DNA from: Bradyrhizobium sp. SZCCHNS1050
GTDB taxonomy: Bacteria > Pseudomonadota > Alphaproteobacteria > Rhizobiales > Xanthobacteraceae
DNA: 64,000 nucleotides
Reading direction: 5' to 3'
NCBI RefSeq assembly: GCF_032484785.1
Contig: NZ_JAUETR010000001.1
Coordinates: forward strand, 4,715,501 to 4,779,500
Part shown: one piece after another, positions 35,242-44,255 of the stretch
Layout: every line of letters starts with the position of its first letter
Numbering within the stretch: the first letter of the stretch is position 1
Position numbers and translations under genes: made by a program
Notes under the pieces: model-generated
Told to the model about the DNA's origin: nothing
The model's database searches: none
What the model saw: only the letters and a program-made list of their open reading frames with translations

Positions 35242-36141
35242 TCAGCCCCACTTCATCTCGCCCTTCGCCACCTTGGCGCCGATGTCGAGGGCCACGCCCA
35301 TGCCGAGGCCGGGGAACTTCGCCTCCATTGCGGCCTTCAGGGCTGCGGCGTCCTTGGCCTTGGCGAGCTCCTCCTCGAACGCGATGAGATAGGACTTGGT
35401 GTGCCGAACACCCGACAGGTCGGTGGCGGCGTCCGCCACGGCATGGCCGGCGACCACCACCGTCGGAGCGCGTGCAGCGATCTTGTCGAGGGTCGCGATC
35501 CAGGCTGCGCGCTGCTCCTTGCTCTGGGTGTCGGCCGTCCAGACATGGACACCCGAGAAGATCATGACGCCGCCGAATACGGCTGCGAGCGAGGGCACCC
35601 AGAGATAGCGCCGATTGGCCAGCCCCTCGGCGGCGACGATCTCGATCGTCTCGCCATCGACCGACAGCGACGGGCCATCGAACGGTTCGGGCAGAACGAT
35701 GTCGGCCATCGTCTGCGGGCCGTTCTCCTTCAGCTGCGGGCCCCAGACGGCGAGCTTCTTCTCGACATTGCCCTTGATCGCCTCGATGGTCGCCGTGGCG
35801 GCGATCACCTTCACGCCGGGAAAGGCCTCGCGGATCGGCTTGAGGCTGAAGTAGTAGTCCGGGTCCGACTGGCTGATGTAGATGGCCGTCAGCGTCTTGC
35901 CGCTCGCCTTGATTGCGGCCGCCACCGCGCGGCCGTCCGGATAGTTGAAGCCACCGTCGATCAGCAGTGCTTCGGTGGGGCCCCTCAGCAGCACGGGCGC
36001 GCGGAAGAAGCCGTTCGGGCCGGCGGGAAAGTGTGTCCAGACCAGCTTGCTGCCAGCGGCACGGCCGCTGTCCGATGCACCGAGAATGGCTGCGGCGGTC
36101 CCTGCAATCGCTGTCGTCATGATCTGTCTCCGTGTCGGCAT
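35242..36141 (-). CDS. Tat-exported metallo-beta-lactamase-fold protein with altered metal motif
   Basis: This 299-residue protein has a Tat-like signal (PTRRQIMTTAIAGTAAAI, about 1-30). The fold of the metallo-beta-lactamase superfamily is suggested by ALLIDGGFNYPDGRAVAAAI, by VVVAGHAV near residue 220, and by the spacing between them. The usual HxHxDH zinc motif is replaced by QSDPDYYF (YISQSDPDYYFSLKP), so the first histidines are missing. It may bind a different metal or be non-hydrolytic. It lies 108 bases after the DsbA-like gene in the same direction and probably belongs to the operon controlled by the divergent LysR. GGAAGAG precedes ATG 36141. Confidence 0.78.
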   Translation of the reverse strand: MPTRRQIMTTAIAGTAAAILGASDSGRAAGSKLVWTHFPAGPNGFFRAPVLLRGPTEALLIDGGFNYPDGRAVAAAIKASGKTLTAIYISQSDPDYYFSLKPIREAFPGVKVIAATATIEAIKGNVEKKLAVWGPQLKENGPQTMADIVLPEPFDGPSLSVDGETIEIVAAEGLANRRYLWVPSLAAVFGGVMIFSGVHVWTADTQSKEQRAAWIATLDKIAARAPTVVVAGHAVADAATDLSGVRHTKSYLIAFEEELAKAKDAAALKAAMEAKFPGLGMGVALDIGAKVAKGEMKWG

Positions 36142-36249
36142 GTCAGTCTCTTCCTTGGAGTGATAAAACGATGAGGCCGGGCAGCAGGCGGCGCTCCGGC
36201 CGTGTGCGACGGCTGGGTGGATTGTGCCAGGCATCGAGTACGGAGCGGC

Positions 36250-36879
36250 TCAGGCTGCTCCGAGTTGTGCGAGCAGGCCGTCGAGCGGTTCGTACAAGGC
36301 GTTGCCCGGCAGCGGCCTCTGCCGCTCGCCGTCACCCGCCAGCAGGGCCGGGACACCGGACAAGCCGTAGCGTCGCATCAAGCTATGCGCGGTCTGGAGC
36401 CGGCGGCCATAGGCCTCGACCAGCGCGTGATCCCGGGCCAGCATCCGCTCGGCGGCGCTCGCAAGGCCCAGCGCTCGAAGGACTTCGCCGACGCCCGCGA
36501 CGCTCACGATGTCCTGCCCGTGTACGTAGCGCGCAAGCTGCAGCTCCTTGAGGACCGTGAGCTCACGGCCGGGGTCGGTGACGTGGACCGCCGTCAGGCC
36601 GAGCGATGCGGCTGTCGAATCGAAGGCGCCGCCCGCGCCGAGAATGCGGGTGCGGTACGCGTCGGTGAAACGCTGGCCGGTCTGCTTGGCGATGCGCTGG
36701 TCGTTGCTCCAGGCATATTCGGAGAATTGCGCATCCATCCTGCCGGCGCCACGGCCGGCGAACAGGCCAGTGGGCAGCAGCTCGAGCGTGATGGCGTCGT
36801 GGGCGGCGAGCGTCTCGACCGCCGGGCCGGCGCCGTAGCACCATCCGCAGAGCGGGTCGAACAGATAGGTCAGTCGCAT
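36250..36879 (-). CDS. DsbA-family thioredoxin-fold protein
   Basis: This is a 209-residue thioredoxin-fold protein beginning MRLTYLFDPLCGWCYGAGPA. The CGWC active site lies at about residues 11-14, right at the first beta strand, and there is no signal peptide, so it acts in the cytoplasm like FrnE / 2-hydroxychromene-2-carboxylate isomerase-type proteins. GLSGVPALL near the C-terminus supplies the cis-proline. ATG 36879 is preferred; ATG 36906 would add nine residues. It faces the LysR gene across a large palindrome and is followed by the metallo-beta-lactamase-fold gene. Confidence 0.85.
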   Translation of the reverse strand: MRLTYLFDPLCGWCYGAGPAVETLAAHDAITLELLPTGLFAGRGAGRMDAQFSEYAWSNDQRIAKQTGQRFTDAYRTRILGAGGAFDSTAASLGLTAVHVTDPGRELTVLKELQLARYVHGQDIVSVAGVGEVLRALGLASAAERMLARDHALVEAYGRRLQTAHSLMRRYGLSGVPALLAGDGERQRPLPGNALYEPLDGLLAQLGAA

Positions 36880-36930
36880 TTCCGGAACCCTGTCTTGGAG
36901 CGGCATGGCGCCGAGATAGCGGGTTCTCGT

Positions 36931-36981
36931 TTGTCCATAAATACAGCATAATGAGACAGACTGTATGCTGTTAATGGACAA
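36931..36981. promoter_or_regulatory. Large interrupted palindrome between DsbA-like and LysR genes
   Basis: Two nested inverted repeats share nearly the same centre: outer TTGTCCAT (36931-36938) with ATGGACAA (36974-36981), and inner ACAGCATA (36943-36950) with TATGCTGT (36964-36971), around a 13-base core. The right end is 17 bases from the LysR start codon and the left end 51 bases from the DsbA-like start. This is the expected place for a LysR binding site controlling both directions. Confidence 0.75.
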
Positions 36982-36998
36982 TAGAAGGAGCCGCCGGC

Positions 36999-37913
36999 AT
37001 GGAGGCGATCAATCTCAACCGCCTCGTCTATTTCGCGGCCGTGGTGGACGCAGCGTCCTTTACCCGCGCGGCCGATCGGCTCGGGATCACCAAAGCCGTG
37101 GTCAGCCAGCAGGTCGCCCAGCTCGAGCGCGAGCTCAGAACCGACCTGCTGGTGCGGACCACGCGCAGGGTCGAGCCGACGGAAGCCGGTCGCCTGCTGC
37201 ATGCCCGCTGTGCTGCCATCCTGCGCGAGGCCGAGAGCGCATTGGCCGAGCTGGCGCAGAGCAACGCCGAGCCGATGGGACTGTTGCGCATCGCCGCGCC
37301 GAACGACTACGGCACCTGCACGCTCGCCGCGATCGCAACCGAGTTCTCGCGGACCTATCCGGCCTGCCGGGTCGAGCTGATCCTCGCCGACAGCAAGATC
37401 GACCTCGTCGCCAGCCAGATCGATCTCTCGATCCGCGTGGGATGGCTCGACGATTCCACCCTGCAGACCCGCCGGGTCGGCAGCTTCCGGCAGCAGCTGG
37501 TGGCCGCGCCGAACGTGGTCAGGCGCGTCGCGCATCCGCGCGACCTCGCCGCGTTGCCGTTCATTGCGAATGCCGCGCTGAGGGAGCCGCTCACCTGGCA
37601 GTTCATGAAAGGCGACGTCGAGCGCGAGAGCGTCGAGATGAGCCAGACGCTTACCATCAACACCACGCCGGCGGTGCTCGCCGCGACGCTGGCCGGCGGC
37701 GGCCTGGCGGTGCTGCCCGATTTCCTGATCAGGGACGATCTCGCGGCCGGCCGCCTCGTGGCCATCCTGCCGTCCTGGACACTGCCGTCCGGAGGCATCC
37801 ACGCCGTGTTCCCAGCGGCGCGCTTTCGCCCGCCGAAGGTGACGGCCTTCGTGGCGATGCTGATGGAGGCGCACAAGCGCGCAGTCGCCGGAGGTCCGCG
37901 GCGCGCGAAGTGA
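36999..37913 (+). CDS. LysR family transcriptional regulator
   Basis: This is a 304-residue LysR protein: winged helix-turn-helix at the N-terminus (FTRAADRLGITKAVVSQQVAQLE, with TEAGRLL closing the domain) and a type 2 periplasmic-binding-like effector domain containing GLLRIAAPNDYG, IDLSIRVGWLDD and LPDFLI. It is divergent from the DsbA-like gene and probably controls it and the metallo-beta-lactamase-fold gene. The effector is unknown. Confidence 0.93.
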   Translation: MEAINLNRLVYFAAVVDAASFTRAADRLGITKAVVSQQVAQLERELRTDLLVRTTRRVEPTEAGRLLHARCAAILREAESALAELAQSNAEPMGLLRIAAPNDYGTCTLAAIATEFSRTYPACRVELILADSKIDLVASQIDLSIRVGWLDDSTLQTRRVGSFRQQLVAAPNVVRRVAHPRDLAALPFIANAALREPLTWQFMKGDVERESVEMSQTLTINTTPAVLAATLAGGGLAVLPDFLIRDDLAAGRLVAILPSWTLPSGGIHAVFPAARFRPPKVTAFVAMLMEAHKRAVAGGPRRAK

Positions 37914-37931
37914 CGCCGGCGCCGCGCGGGC

Positions 37932-38660
37932 CTAGCCCGCCGGCACCAGCTCGGTCAGCGAGCGGATGATGCGGTCGGGCTTGACGTCGGTGCCTTCCGG
38001 CAGGCCGTCGCCATGGACGTCGATCCAGATCGAATAGATGCCGAGCCGCTGCGGCGCGACGATCTCCCATTCGAGATTGTCGCCGATCATCCAGGTGTCT
38101 TCCGGGCCGACGCCGAGCCGCTCCATCGCGTGCCAATAGGCGCGCTCCTCGGGCTTGCCGAAGCCGTGCTCGCCCTCGATCTGGATGTGGTCGAAGCGGT
38201 GCGCCAGCGCGAAGCGCTCGATCTTGGCGCGCTGCTGGCCGGCCTCGCCGTTGGTGACGAGCGCCAGCCTGACGCCGCGCGCCTTGAATGCGTCGATCGC
38301 CTCATGCGCCCCGGGGAAGACGAACATCTGCTCGTCGCGATAGCCGGTGAAGCGATCGGCGATGCGGATCGCGAGCTCGGTCGGTAGAGCAGGACCGTGG
38401 CCGGCGAGCGCCGCGAAGCCGTCCTTCACCACCTCCTGCCGCGCCTGGATCAGCTTCATCCGCCATTCGGCGCCGGCGACCGACCAGAAGCTGCGTGCCG
38501 AGGCCAGGATCGCGGCGGCCACCGCCCGCGGCGTATGCGGCGCGAGTTCGTCGGCAAACTCGGTGGCGACGATATTCCAGGCGATCTCGGGACGGCCATA
38601 GGCCGACAGGATGGTGTCGTCCATGTCGATCAGCATGGCGCGGGGCAGGGCGGCGGTCAT
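37932..38660 (-). CDS. HAD family hydrolase
   Basis: This is a 242-residue haloacid-dehalogenase-type phosphatase. Motif I is MLIDMDDTIL near residue 10, motif II is LVTNGEA, motif III lysine is in FGKPEERAY, and motif IV is MIGDNLEWEI. The alpha-helical cap lies between motifs I and II, as in phosphoglycolate phosphatase and YjjG-like nucleotidases. The substrate is not identifiable. ATG 38660 is the first proper start, and it is followed closely upstream by hemF in the same direction. Confidence 0.9.
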   Translation of the reverse strand: MTAALPRAMLIDMDDTILSAYGRPEIAWNIVATEFADELAPHTPRAVAAAILASARSFWSVAGAEWRMKLIQARQEVVKDGFAALAGHGPALPTELAIRIADRFTGYRDEQMFVFPGAHEAIDAFKARGVRLALVTNGEAGQQRAKIERFALAHRFDHIQIEGEHGFGKPEERAYWHAMERLGVGPEDTWMIGDNLEWEIVAPQRLGIYSIWIDVHGDGLPEGTDVKPDRIIRSLTELVPAG

Positions 38661-38691
38661 GATCAATCTACGCGGTTCAACAAATCGAGTT

Positions 38692-39579
38692 TCAGGGCCA
38701 TTTCACCTCGGGCGGCATCGAGGACAGAATGCTGTCGACATTGCCGCCGGTTTTAAGCCCAAATGTGGTGCCGCGGTCGTAAAGCAGGTTGAATTCGACG
38801 TAGCGGCCGCGGCGGATGAGCTGCTCCTCGCGGTCGGCGGCGGTCCAGGGGCTGCTGAAATTGCTCCGGACAAGCTCGGGATAGACCTTCAGGAAGGCGC
38901 GGCCAACATCCTGGGTGAAGGCGAGGTCGGCCTCCCAGTCGCCGGAATCGTGATGGTCGTAGAAGATGCCGCCGATGCCGCGCGGCTCCTTGCGGTGCGG
39001 CAGATAGAAGTACTCGTCGCACCAGCGCTTGTACTTGTCGTACGAGGCCACCGCGGCATGGGCGTCGCAGGCGCCCTTCATCGCGGCGTGGAAGGCCAGC
39101 GTATCCGCGTCCTCCTGGGTGCGGCGGCGGTCCAGCACCGGCGTCAGGTCGGCGCCGCCGCCGAACCAGGCTTTCGTCGTGACGACGAAGCGCGTGTTCA
39201 TGTGCACCGCCGGCACGTGCGGCGACCACAGATGCGCGATCAGCGAGATGCCCGAGGCCCAGAACCGCGGGTCTTCCGAGGCGCCGGGAATCTGGCTGCG
39301 GAATTCCGGGGCGAACTCGCCATGCACGGTCGAGCAGTGCACGCCGACCTTCTCGAACAGCCGGCCGTGCATCATGCTCATGACGCCGCCGCCGCCCGGG
39401 CCGCCGGCATGGTCGGTGCGCTCCCACGGCGTTCGGACGAACCGGCTCGGTGTGCGCGGATAAAGGTCAGCCGGCGCCTCGTCCTCGAGCCGCTCGAACG
39501 CCGCGCAGATCTGGTCGCGCAGGCTCTCGAACCAGGCGCGGGCGCGGGCCTTGCGATCCTCGATGGCGGCGGTGGTCAT
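38692..39579 (-). CDS. hemF: Oxygen-dependent coproporphyrinogen III oxidase
   Basis: This is a 295-residue HemF, which converts coproporphyrinogen III to protoporphyrinogen IX using oxygen in haem synthesis. Conserved blocks are [40 protein letters not shown] and [16 protein letters not shown]. Length and start are normal. I found no FixK/FNR-type TTGAT-n4-ATCAA box in the short upstream gap. It is transcribed away from queD-side genes but in the same direction, 103 bases downstream of queD. Confidence 0.95.
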   Translation of the reverse strand: MTTAAIEDRKARARAWFESLRDQICAAFERLEDEAPADLYPRTPSRFVRTPWERTDHAGGPGGGGVMSMMHGRLFEKVGVHCSTVHGEFAPEFRSQIPGASEDPRFWASGISLIAHLWSPHVPAVHMNTRFVVTTKAWFGGGADLTPVLDRRRTQEDADTLAFHAAMKGACDAHAAVASYDKYKRWCDEYFYLPHRKEPRGIGGIFYDHHDSGDWEADLAFTQDVGRAFLKVYPELVRSNFSSPWTAADREEQLIRRGRYVEFNLLYDRGTTFGLKTGGNVDSILSSMPPEVKWP

Positions 39580-39682
39580 GGACGTTCCCCTGGCACGTTG
39601 GCGCTCACCCTGCCGTCAAGCGTCCATGACAGCCGGAGGTGACAGCGCTGTTGTCGCTACGGTTCGGTCCTACCACAATCGA

Positions 39683-40051
39683 TCAGCCCTGCGGACCGAA
39701 ATAGGTGCAGGTCTCGCGGCAGCTGTCGCGGTGGACGCTGACCTTGGTGACATGGCCGATCGAGCGGACGCGCTCATAGATGAAGCGCGACAGGTTCTCG
39801 AGCGTCGGCAGCCCGATCGCCTCGATCTTGTTCAGGAACTTGTGGTCGAGCATGGCCTGGATCTCGCTCAGCCGCTGCGTCAGCACGCCGAAATCCACCA
39901 CCATGCCGGTCTCGGGATGGGTCGCATCGCCGCGCACCGTCACCTCGGCGCGGAAGGAGTGGCCATGGATCTCCTGGCTGGCTTCGCCGAGCGTCGTGAT
40001 CGGCAGCGTATGCGCGGCCTCGAAGGTGAACGACTTGGTCAATTCCCACAT
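39683..40051 (-). CDS. queD: QueD-like 6-carboxytetrahydropterin synthase homologue lacking the catalytic Cys
   Basis: This 122-residue protein of the PTPS/QueD family has the zinc ligands His14, His29 and His31 (FEAAHTL and EIHGHSF), plus LDHKFLN, PTLENLSRFI and the C-terminal RETCTYFG glutamate region. QueD makes 6-carboxy-tetrahydropterin from GTP-derived dihydroneopterin triphosphate for queuosine. In characterised QueD a cysteine lies four residues before HGH. Here that position is Ser25. Context (queE immediately upstream) still points to queuosine. GTG 40063 is an alternative start with a better-placed AGGTAGGG. The gene begins 17 bases after the queE stop. Confidence 0.85.
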   Translation of the reverse strand: MWELTKSFTFEAAHTLPITTLGEASQEIHGHSFRAEVTVRGDATHPETGMVVDFGVLTQRLSEIQAMLDHKFLNKIEAIGLPTLENLSRFIYERVRSIGHVTKVSVHRDSCRETCTYFGPQG

Positions 40052-40068
40052 CGTGTCAGTCACAATCC

Positions 40069-40701
40069 CTACCTGATGCCGATCATCTTGTGCGTCTGCA
40101 GACTGAGCCGCCATTGCGGATGATGCTGGCAGTAATCAATGGCGCGCGCCGTGTTCGCGGCCGCTTCGGGCCCGTCCATCGGCTGCAGTGAGAAGCGCTC
40201 GAAGGCAAGCCCCGCGAACGTCTCCGGCTCGGCCCCGTGTTGCGGGTAGACCAGCTTCAGCTCGTGGCCCTGCCGCAGCTTCAGCTCGGCGCCGGCCTTC
40301 GGGCTGACGCAGATCCAGTCGATCCCGTCGGGCGGAATGAGCGTGCCGTTGGTTTCGACCCCGACCGCGAAGCCGCGGGCGTGGAGCGCTTCGATCAGGT
40401 CGGCATCGACCTGCAGCAGCGGCTCCCCGCCGGTGAGGATCGTATAGCGGTCGGCGGCCCCGCCTGTCCATTGCCCACCGATGGCCTCGGCCAGCGCTGC
40501 GGCGGTCTCATAACGGCCGCCCAGCGTGCCGTCGGTGCCGACGAAGTCGGTGTCACAGAACCGGCACGTCGCGGTTGCGCGATCGGCCTCGCGGCCGCTC
40601 CACAGGTTGCAGCCAGCGAAGCGGCAGAACACGGCAGCGCGGCCCGCCTGGGCGCCTTCGCCCTGCAGGGTCATGAAGATTTCCTTCACCGCGTAGCTCA
40701 C
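40069..40701 (-). CDS. queE: 7-carboxy-7-deazaguanine synthase (radical SAM, CX14CX2C type)
   Basis: This is a 210-residue radical SAM enzyme that converts 6-carboxytetrahydropterin to 7-carboxy-7-deazaguanine in queuosine synthesis. Cluster cysteines are Cys31, Cys46 and Cys49, spaced CX14CX2C rather than CX3CX2C, as in Burkholderia QueE. CDTDFVG and ILTGGEPLLQVD follow, then VETNGTLIPP. The start is GTG 40701, overlapping the trmL stop (GTGA), with AGGAG upstream. A much longer open frame extends to 42384 but is only antisense of other genes. Confidence 0.93.
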   Translation of the reverse strand: MSYAVKEIFMTLQGEGAQAGRAAVFCRFAGCNLWSGREADRATATCRFCDTDFVGTDGTLGGRYETAAALAEAIGGQWTGGAADRYTILTGGEPLLQVDADLIEALHARGFAVGVETNGTLIPPDGIDWICVSPKAGAELKLRQGHELKLVYPQHGAEPETFAGLAFERFSLQPMDGPEAAANTARAIDYCQHHPQWRLSLQTHKMIGIR

Positions 40702-41183
40702 CCTCCGGCTCCTTGTGCGGATTGCAATTGGACGAATTGTCCGGTCTGGCGCAGCGCCTCGCCGGCGGCCATCGCCGCGGCCATCGCCACGTTCAGCGAG
40801 CGCAGCCCCGGCTGCAGCGGAATCCGCAGCCGCGCATCGGCGACCGCCGCCACGCCGTCCGGCACGCCGGCGCTCTCGCGCCCGAGCAGCAGGATGTCGT
40901 CCGCGCCGTAGCTGAAGTCGAGATAGCAGGTCGCGGCCCTGGTCGTCAGCAGCAGCAGGCGATGGCCCTCTGCGGACCGCCAGGCCTCGAACGCGCTCCA
41001 GGAATCGTGCCGCCGCCAATTCAGTTGGTCCAGATAGTCCATGCCGGCGCGGCGGAACTGCCGGTCGGACACAGGAAAGCCCGCCGGTTCGATGATGTGG
41101 GCCGCGAGCCCGAGGCAGGCGCACAGGCGCAGAATCGTTCCGGTGTTCTGCGGAATGTCGGGCTGATAGAGCGCGATCTGCAT
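40698..41183 (-). CDS. trmL: tRNA (cytidine(34)-2'-O)-methyltransferase TrmL
   Basis: This is a 161-residue SPOUT methyltransferase that modifies the wobble base of certain leucine tRNAs. It starts MQIALYQPDIPQNTGTILRL, the family signature, and has the trefoil-knot motifs ILLLGRESAGVPD and LRIPLQPGLRSLNVAMAAAM. It is co-transcribed with queE and queD, so three tRNA wobble-modification functions lie in one operon. It is divergent from fbcF. Confidence 0.94.
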   Translation of the reverse strand: MQIALYQPDIPQNTGTILRLCACLGLAAHIIEPAGFPVSDRQFRRAGMDYLDQLNWRRHDSWSAFEAWRSAEGHRLLLLTTRAATCYLDFSYGADDILLLGRESAGVPDGVAAVADARLRIPLQPGLRSLNVAMAAAMAAGEALRQTGQFVQLQSAQGAGG

Positions 41184-41266
41184 GCGAATTGGTCTTAGGA
41201 CTGAGGCGGAAAGTCCGCTTCCGAAGCGGGAATTGGTGCATGGCGTGCTGCAGGGCCGATAGCGGG

Positions 41267-41285
41267 CTTGCGCTCGTATCGCAAG
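41267..41285. promoter_or_regulatory. Short inverted repeat upstream of fbcFH
   Basis: CTTGCG and CGCAAG form perfect six-base arms around a seven-base spacer, about 180 bases before the fbcF start, in the divergent gap shared with trmL. It may be a regulator site or part of the long fbcFH leader. I see no matching copy elsewhere. Confidence 0.3.
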
Positions 41286-41466
41286 GGTGCCAATAGAACG
41301 ATTCTGGACGGCTTGTTCCCCAGGGGCGGTGGAGCGAGCCGTTTTCTGCCGCCGCGGGGGACGCGGGCGCCGGCAGGATCTCCCGGTCACGTGATCTCCA
41401 AGGTCGAGATCGTAAGACGTCGAGCGGGGCGGTTCCACCGGCTGCAACGAAGAAAGGGTTGGAATC

Positions 41467-41994
41467 GTGACAGCGTCTACTGCGGATCATCCGACACGCC
41501 GGGATTTTCTTTTCGTCGCCACGGGCGCTACCGCGGCTGTCGGTGCTGTGGCCGCCCTGTGGCCCTTCATCTCCCAGATGAATCCCGATGCCTCGACCAT
41601 CGCGGCCGGTGCGCCGATCGAGGTCGATCTCGCGCCCGTCGCCGAAGGACAGGACATCAAGGTGTTCTGGCGCGGCAAGCCGATCTACATCTCCCACCGC
41701 ACCAAGAAGCAGGTCGAGGAGGTCCGCGCGGTGCCGGTGTCGAGCCTGCCGGATCCGGCGACCGACCAGTCCCGCACCAAGGACGGCCACGAGCAGTGGC
41801 TGGTCGTGATCGGCATCTGCACCCATCTGGGTTGCATCCCGATCGCCCACGAAGGCAATTACGACGGCTTCTTCTGCCCGTGCCACGGTTCGCAGTACGA
41901 CGCCTCCGGTCGCGTCCGCCAGGGGCCGGCGCCGCTCAATCTTCCCGTCCCGCCCTATCAGTTCGTTTCCGACACCAAGATCCAGATCGGCTGA
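41467..41994 (+). CDS. fbcF: Rieske iron-sulfur subunit of cytochrome bc1
   Basis: This is the 175-residue Rieske protein of the ubiquinol-cytochrome c reductase. An N-terminal Tat-type signal anchor (PTRRDFLFVATGATAAVG) retains it in the membrane. The 2Fe-2S ligands are in CTHLGC (near residues 118-123) and CPCHGS (near 137-142), with the disulfide cysteines in the same loops, and PPYQF follows. The start is GTG 41467 with AAAGGG upstream. It is followed after 60 bases by the fused cytochrome b/c1 gene, the fbcFH arrangement of Bradyrhizobium. Confidence 0.96.
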   Translation: MTASTADHPTRRDFLFVATGATAAVGAVAALWPFISQMNPDASTIAAGAPIEVDLAPVAEGQDIKVFWRGKPIYISHRTKKQVEEVRAVPVSSLPDPATDQSRTKDGHEQWLVVIGICTHLGCIPIAHEGNYDGFFCPCHGSQYDASGRVRQGPAPLNLPVPPYQFVSDTKIQIG

Positions 41995-42054
41995 GCAGAC
42001 GTTCGTCTTGAGCTCACGCTCGATCGTGCAAGATAATTTCTTCAGGAACGCATC

Positions 42055-44127
42055 ATGAGTGGACCTTCTGACTACCAGCCGAGCCACCCCGCCTTGAAGT
42101 GGCTCGAGCAACGACTTCCGATCATCGGCCTGGTCCACTCGTCCTTCATTGCCTACCCGACGCCGCGGAACCTGAACTATTGGTGGACGTTCGGCGCCAT
42201 CCTCTCGATGATGCTCGGCATCCAGATCGTGACCGGCGTCGTCCTGGCGATGCACTACACGCCGCATGCCGACCTCGCCTTCAAGTCGGTCGAACTGATC
42301 GTCCGCGACGTGAACTACGGCTGGCTGCTGCGCAACATGCATGCCTGCGGCGCGTCGATGTTCTTCCTCGCCGTCTACATCCACATGTTCCGCGGCCTGT
42401 ATTACGGGTCATACAAGGCGCCGCGCGAGGTGCTCTGGATCCTCGGCGTCATCATCTACCTCCTGATGATGGCGACGGGCTTCATGGGCTACGTGCTGCC
42501 GTGGGGCCAGATGAGCTTCTGGGGCGCGACCGTCATCACCAATTTGTTCTCGGCCGTGCCGTATTTCGGCGAGAGCATCGTGACCCTTCTGTGGGGCGGC
42601 TACTCCGTCGGTAATCCCACGCTGAACCGCTTCTTCGCGCTCCATTATTTGCTGCCGTTCCTGATCGCCGGCGTGGTCGTGCTGCACGTCTGGGCGCTGC
42701 ACGTCACTGGCCAGAACAACCCGGCCGGCGTCGAGCCGAAGACCGAGAAGGACATGGTGCCGTTCACGCCCTACGCGACGATCAAGGACTTCTTCGGCGT
42801 CGCCTGCTTCCTGATCTTCTATTCCTGGTTCATCTTCTACATGCCGAACTATCTCGGCGAGGCCGACAACTACATCCCGGCCAACCCGGCGGTGACGCCG
42901 GCGCACATCGTGCCCGAATGGTACTACCTGCCATTCTACGCGATCCTGCGCTCGATCCCGAACAAGCTCGCCGGCGTGATCGCGATGTTCGCGGCCATCA
43001 TCGTGCTGGTGTTCCTGCCCTGGCTCGACTCGGCCAAGACCCGCTCCAACAAGTACCGTCCGCTCGGCAAGCAGTTCTTCTGGATCTTCGTCGTCGTCTG
43101 CATCGGCCTCGGCTATCTCGGCGCGCAGCCGCCGGAGGGTGTCTATGTCGTGCTCGGCCGCATCCTGACGGTGCTGTACTTCGCCTACTTCCTGATCGTG
43201 CTGCCGCTGCTCGCGCGCATCGAGCGGCCGCGCCCGCTGCCGAACTCGATCGCTGATGACGTGCTGGCCAGGTCCGGCCGCAAGGCGGCACCGATGGTCT
43301 CGACCGTGATCGCGCTGGTCGCCGCGGTGTCGCTGCTCGCCGGCAGCATGGGCGACGCCCGTGCCAGCGAAGGCCAGGAGAACCCGCCGTCGGCGAAGTG
43401 GTCGTTTGCCGGTCCGTTCGGCACCTTCGATCGCGGCGCCGTGCAGCGCGGCCTCAAGGTCTACAAGGAAGTCTGCTCGAACTGCCATTCGCTGCAATAT
43501 GTGGCGTTCCGCAATCTCGCCGAGCCCGGCGGCCCGGGCTACTCGCCGGCGCAGGCGGCCGCCTTCGCGGCCGAGTACAAGATCAAGGACGGTCCCAACG
43601 ACGCCGGCGAGATGTTCGAGCGTCCGGGCCGGCCGGCCGACTACTTCCCGTCGCCGTTCCCGAACGAGCAGGCCGCACGGGCCGCCAATGGCGGTGCGGC
43701 CCCGCCGGACCTGTCGCTGATGGCCAAGGCGCGCTCCTACAAGCGCGGCTTCCCCTGGTTCCTGATCGACTTCTTCACCCAGTTCCAGGAGCAGGGCCCG
43801 AACTACATCAACGCGCTGCTGCAGGGCTATGAAGAAACTCCGCCGCACGGCGTCACCATTCCGGACGGCTCGTACTACAACAAGTACTTCCCCGGGCATG
43901 CGATCAAGATGCCGCCGCCGCTGTCCGACGGCCAGGTGACGTTCGACGACGGCTCGCCGGCCACCGTGAAGCAGTATGCCCACGACGTCGCGACCTTCCT
44001 GATGTGGACCGCCGAGCCGCACATGGAAGCGCGCAAGCGCCTCGGCTATCAGGTGTTCATCTTCCTGATCATCTTCGCCGGCCTGATGTACTTCACCAAG
44101 AAGCGGGTCTGGGCCGCCGCGCATTGA
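42055..44127 (+). CDS. fbcH: Fused cytochrome b / cytochrome c1 precursor
   Basis: This 690-residue polyprotein carries cytochrome b (about 1-405, eight membrane helices, haem histidines and the Qo motif PEWY near residue 287), then an internal signal sequence ([20 protein letters not shown], about 418-437), then cytochrome c1 with the haem site CSNCH near 473-477 and a C-terminal anchor helix. In Bradyrhizobium japonicum the precursor is cut by signal peptidase into the two cytochromes, and the same should happen here after ARAS. With fbcF it forms the complete bc1 complex. A strong terminator follows 30 bases later. Confidence 0.97.
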   Translation: MSGPSDYQPSHPALKWLEQRLPIIGLVHSSFIAYPTPRNLNYWWTFGAILSMMLGIQIVTGVVLAMHYTPHADLAFKSVELIVRDVNYGWLLRNMHACGASMFFLAVYIHMFRGLYYGSYKAPREVLWILGVIIYLLMMATGFMGYVLPWGQMSFWGATVITNLFSAVPYFGESIVTLLWGGYSVGNPTLNRFFALHYLLPFLIAGVVVLHVWALHVTGQNNPAGVEPKTEKDMVPFTPYATIKDFFGVACFLIFYSWFIFYMPNYLGEADNYIPANPAVTPAHIVPEWYYLPFYAILRSIPNKLAGVIAMFAAIIVLVFLPWLDSAKTRSNKYRPLGKQFFWIFVVVCIGLGYLGAQPPEGVYVVLGRILTVLYFAYFLIVLPLLARIERPRPLPNSIADDVLARSGRKAAPMVSTVIALVAAVSLLAGSMGDARASEGQENPPSAKWSFAGPFGTFDRGAVQRGLKVYKEVCSNCHSLQYVAFRNLAEPGGPGYSPAQAAAFAAEYKIKDGPNDAGEMFERPGRPADYFPSPFPNEQAARAANGGAAPPDLSLMAKARSYKRGFPWFLIDFFTQFQEQGPNYINALLQGYEETPPHGVTIPDGSYYNKYFPGHAIKMPPPLSDGQVTFDDGSPATVKQYAHDVATFLMWTAEPHMEARKRLGYQVFIFLIIFAGLMYFTKKRVWAAAH

Positions 44128-44156
44128 GCGGTGATCGGAAACGTCTGATGAAAACG

Positions 44157-44182
44157 AAAAGCCCCTCCGGGGGCTTTTTTGT
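44157..44182 (+). terminator. Intrinsic terminator of fbcFH
   Basis: GCCCC-TCCG-GGGGC forms a perfect stem preceded by A4 and followed by T6. This is the clearest Rho-independent terminator in the window, and it isolates fbcFH from the YnfA-like gene. Confidence 0.93.
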
Positions 44183-44255
44183 TGTCCCTGTGTTAGTTGG
44201 GCTCGGGCCAGGGGAGGCCTTGTCCGCGGCGCAGCCGGGAAAACGGAGTTCGCCC

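Noticed and set aside
40702..42384. N-terminal extension of queE by several hundred codons.
   Set aside because: The extension is antisense to fbcF and fbcH and overlaps trmL; the queE start at 40701 has a good ribosome binding site and normal length.
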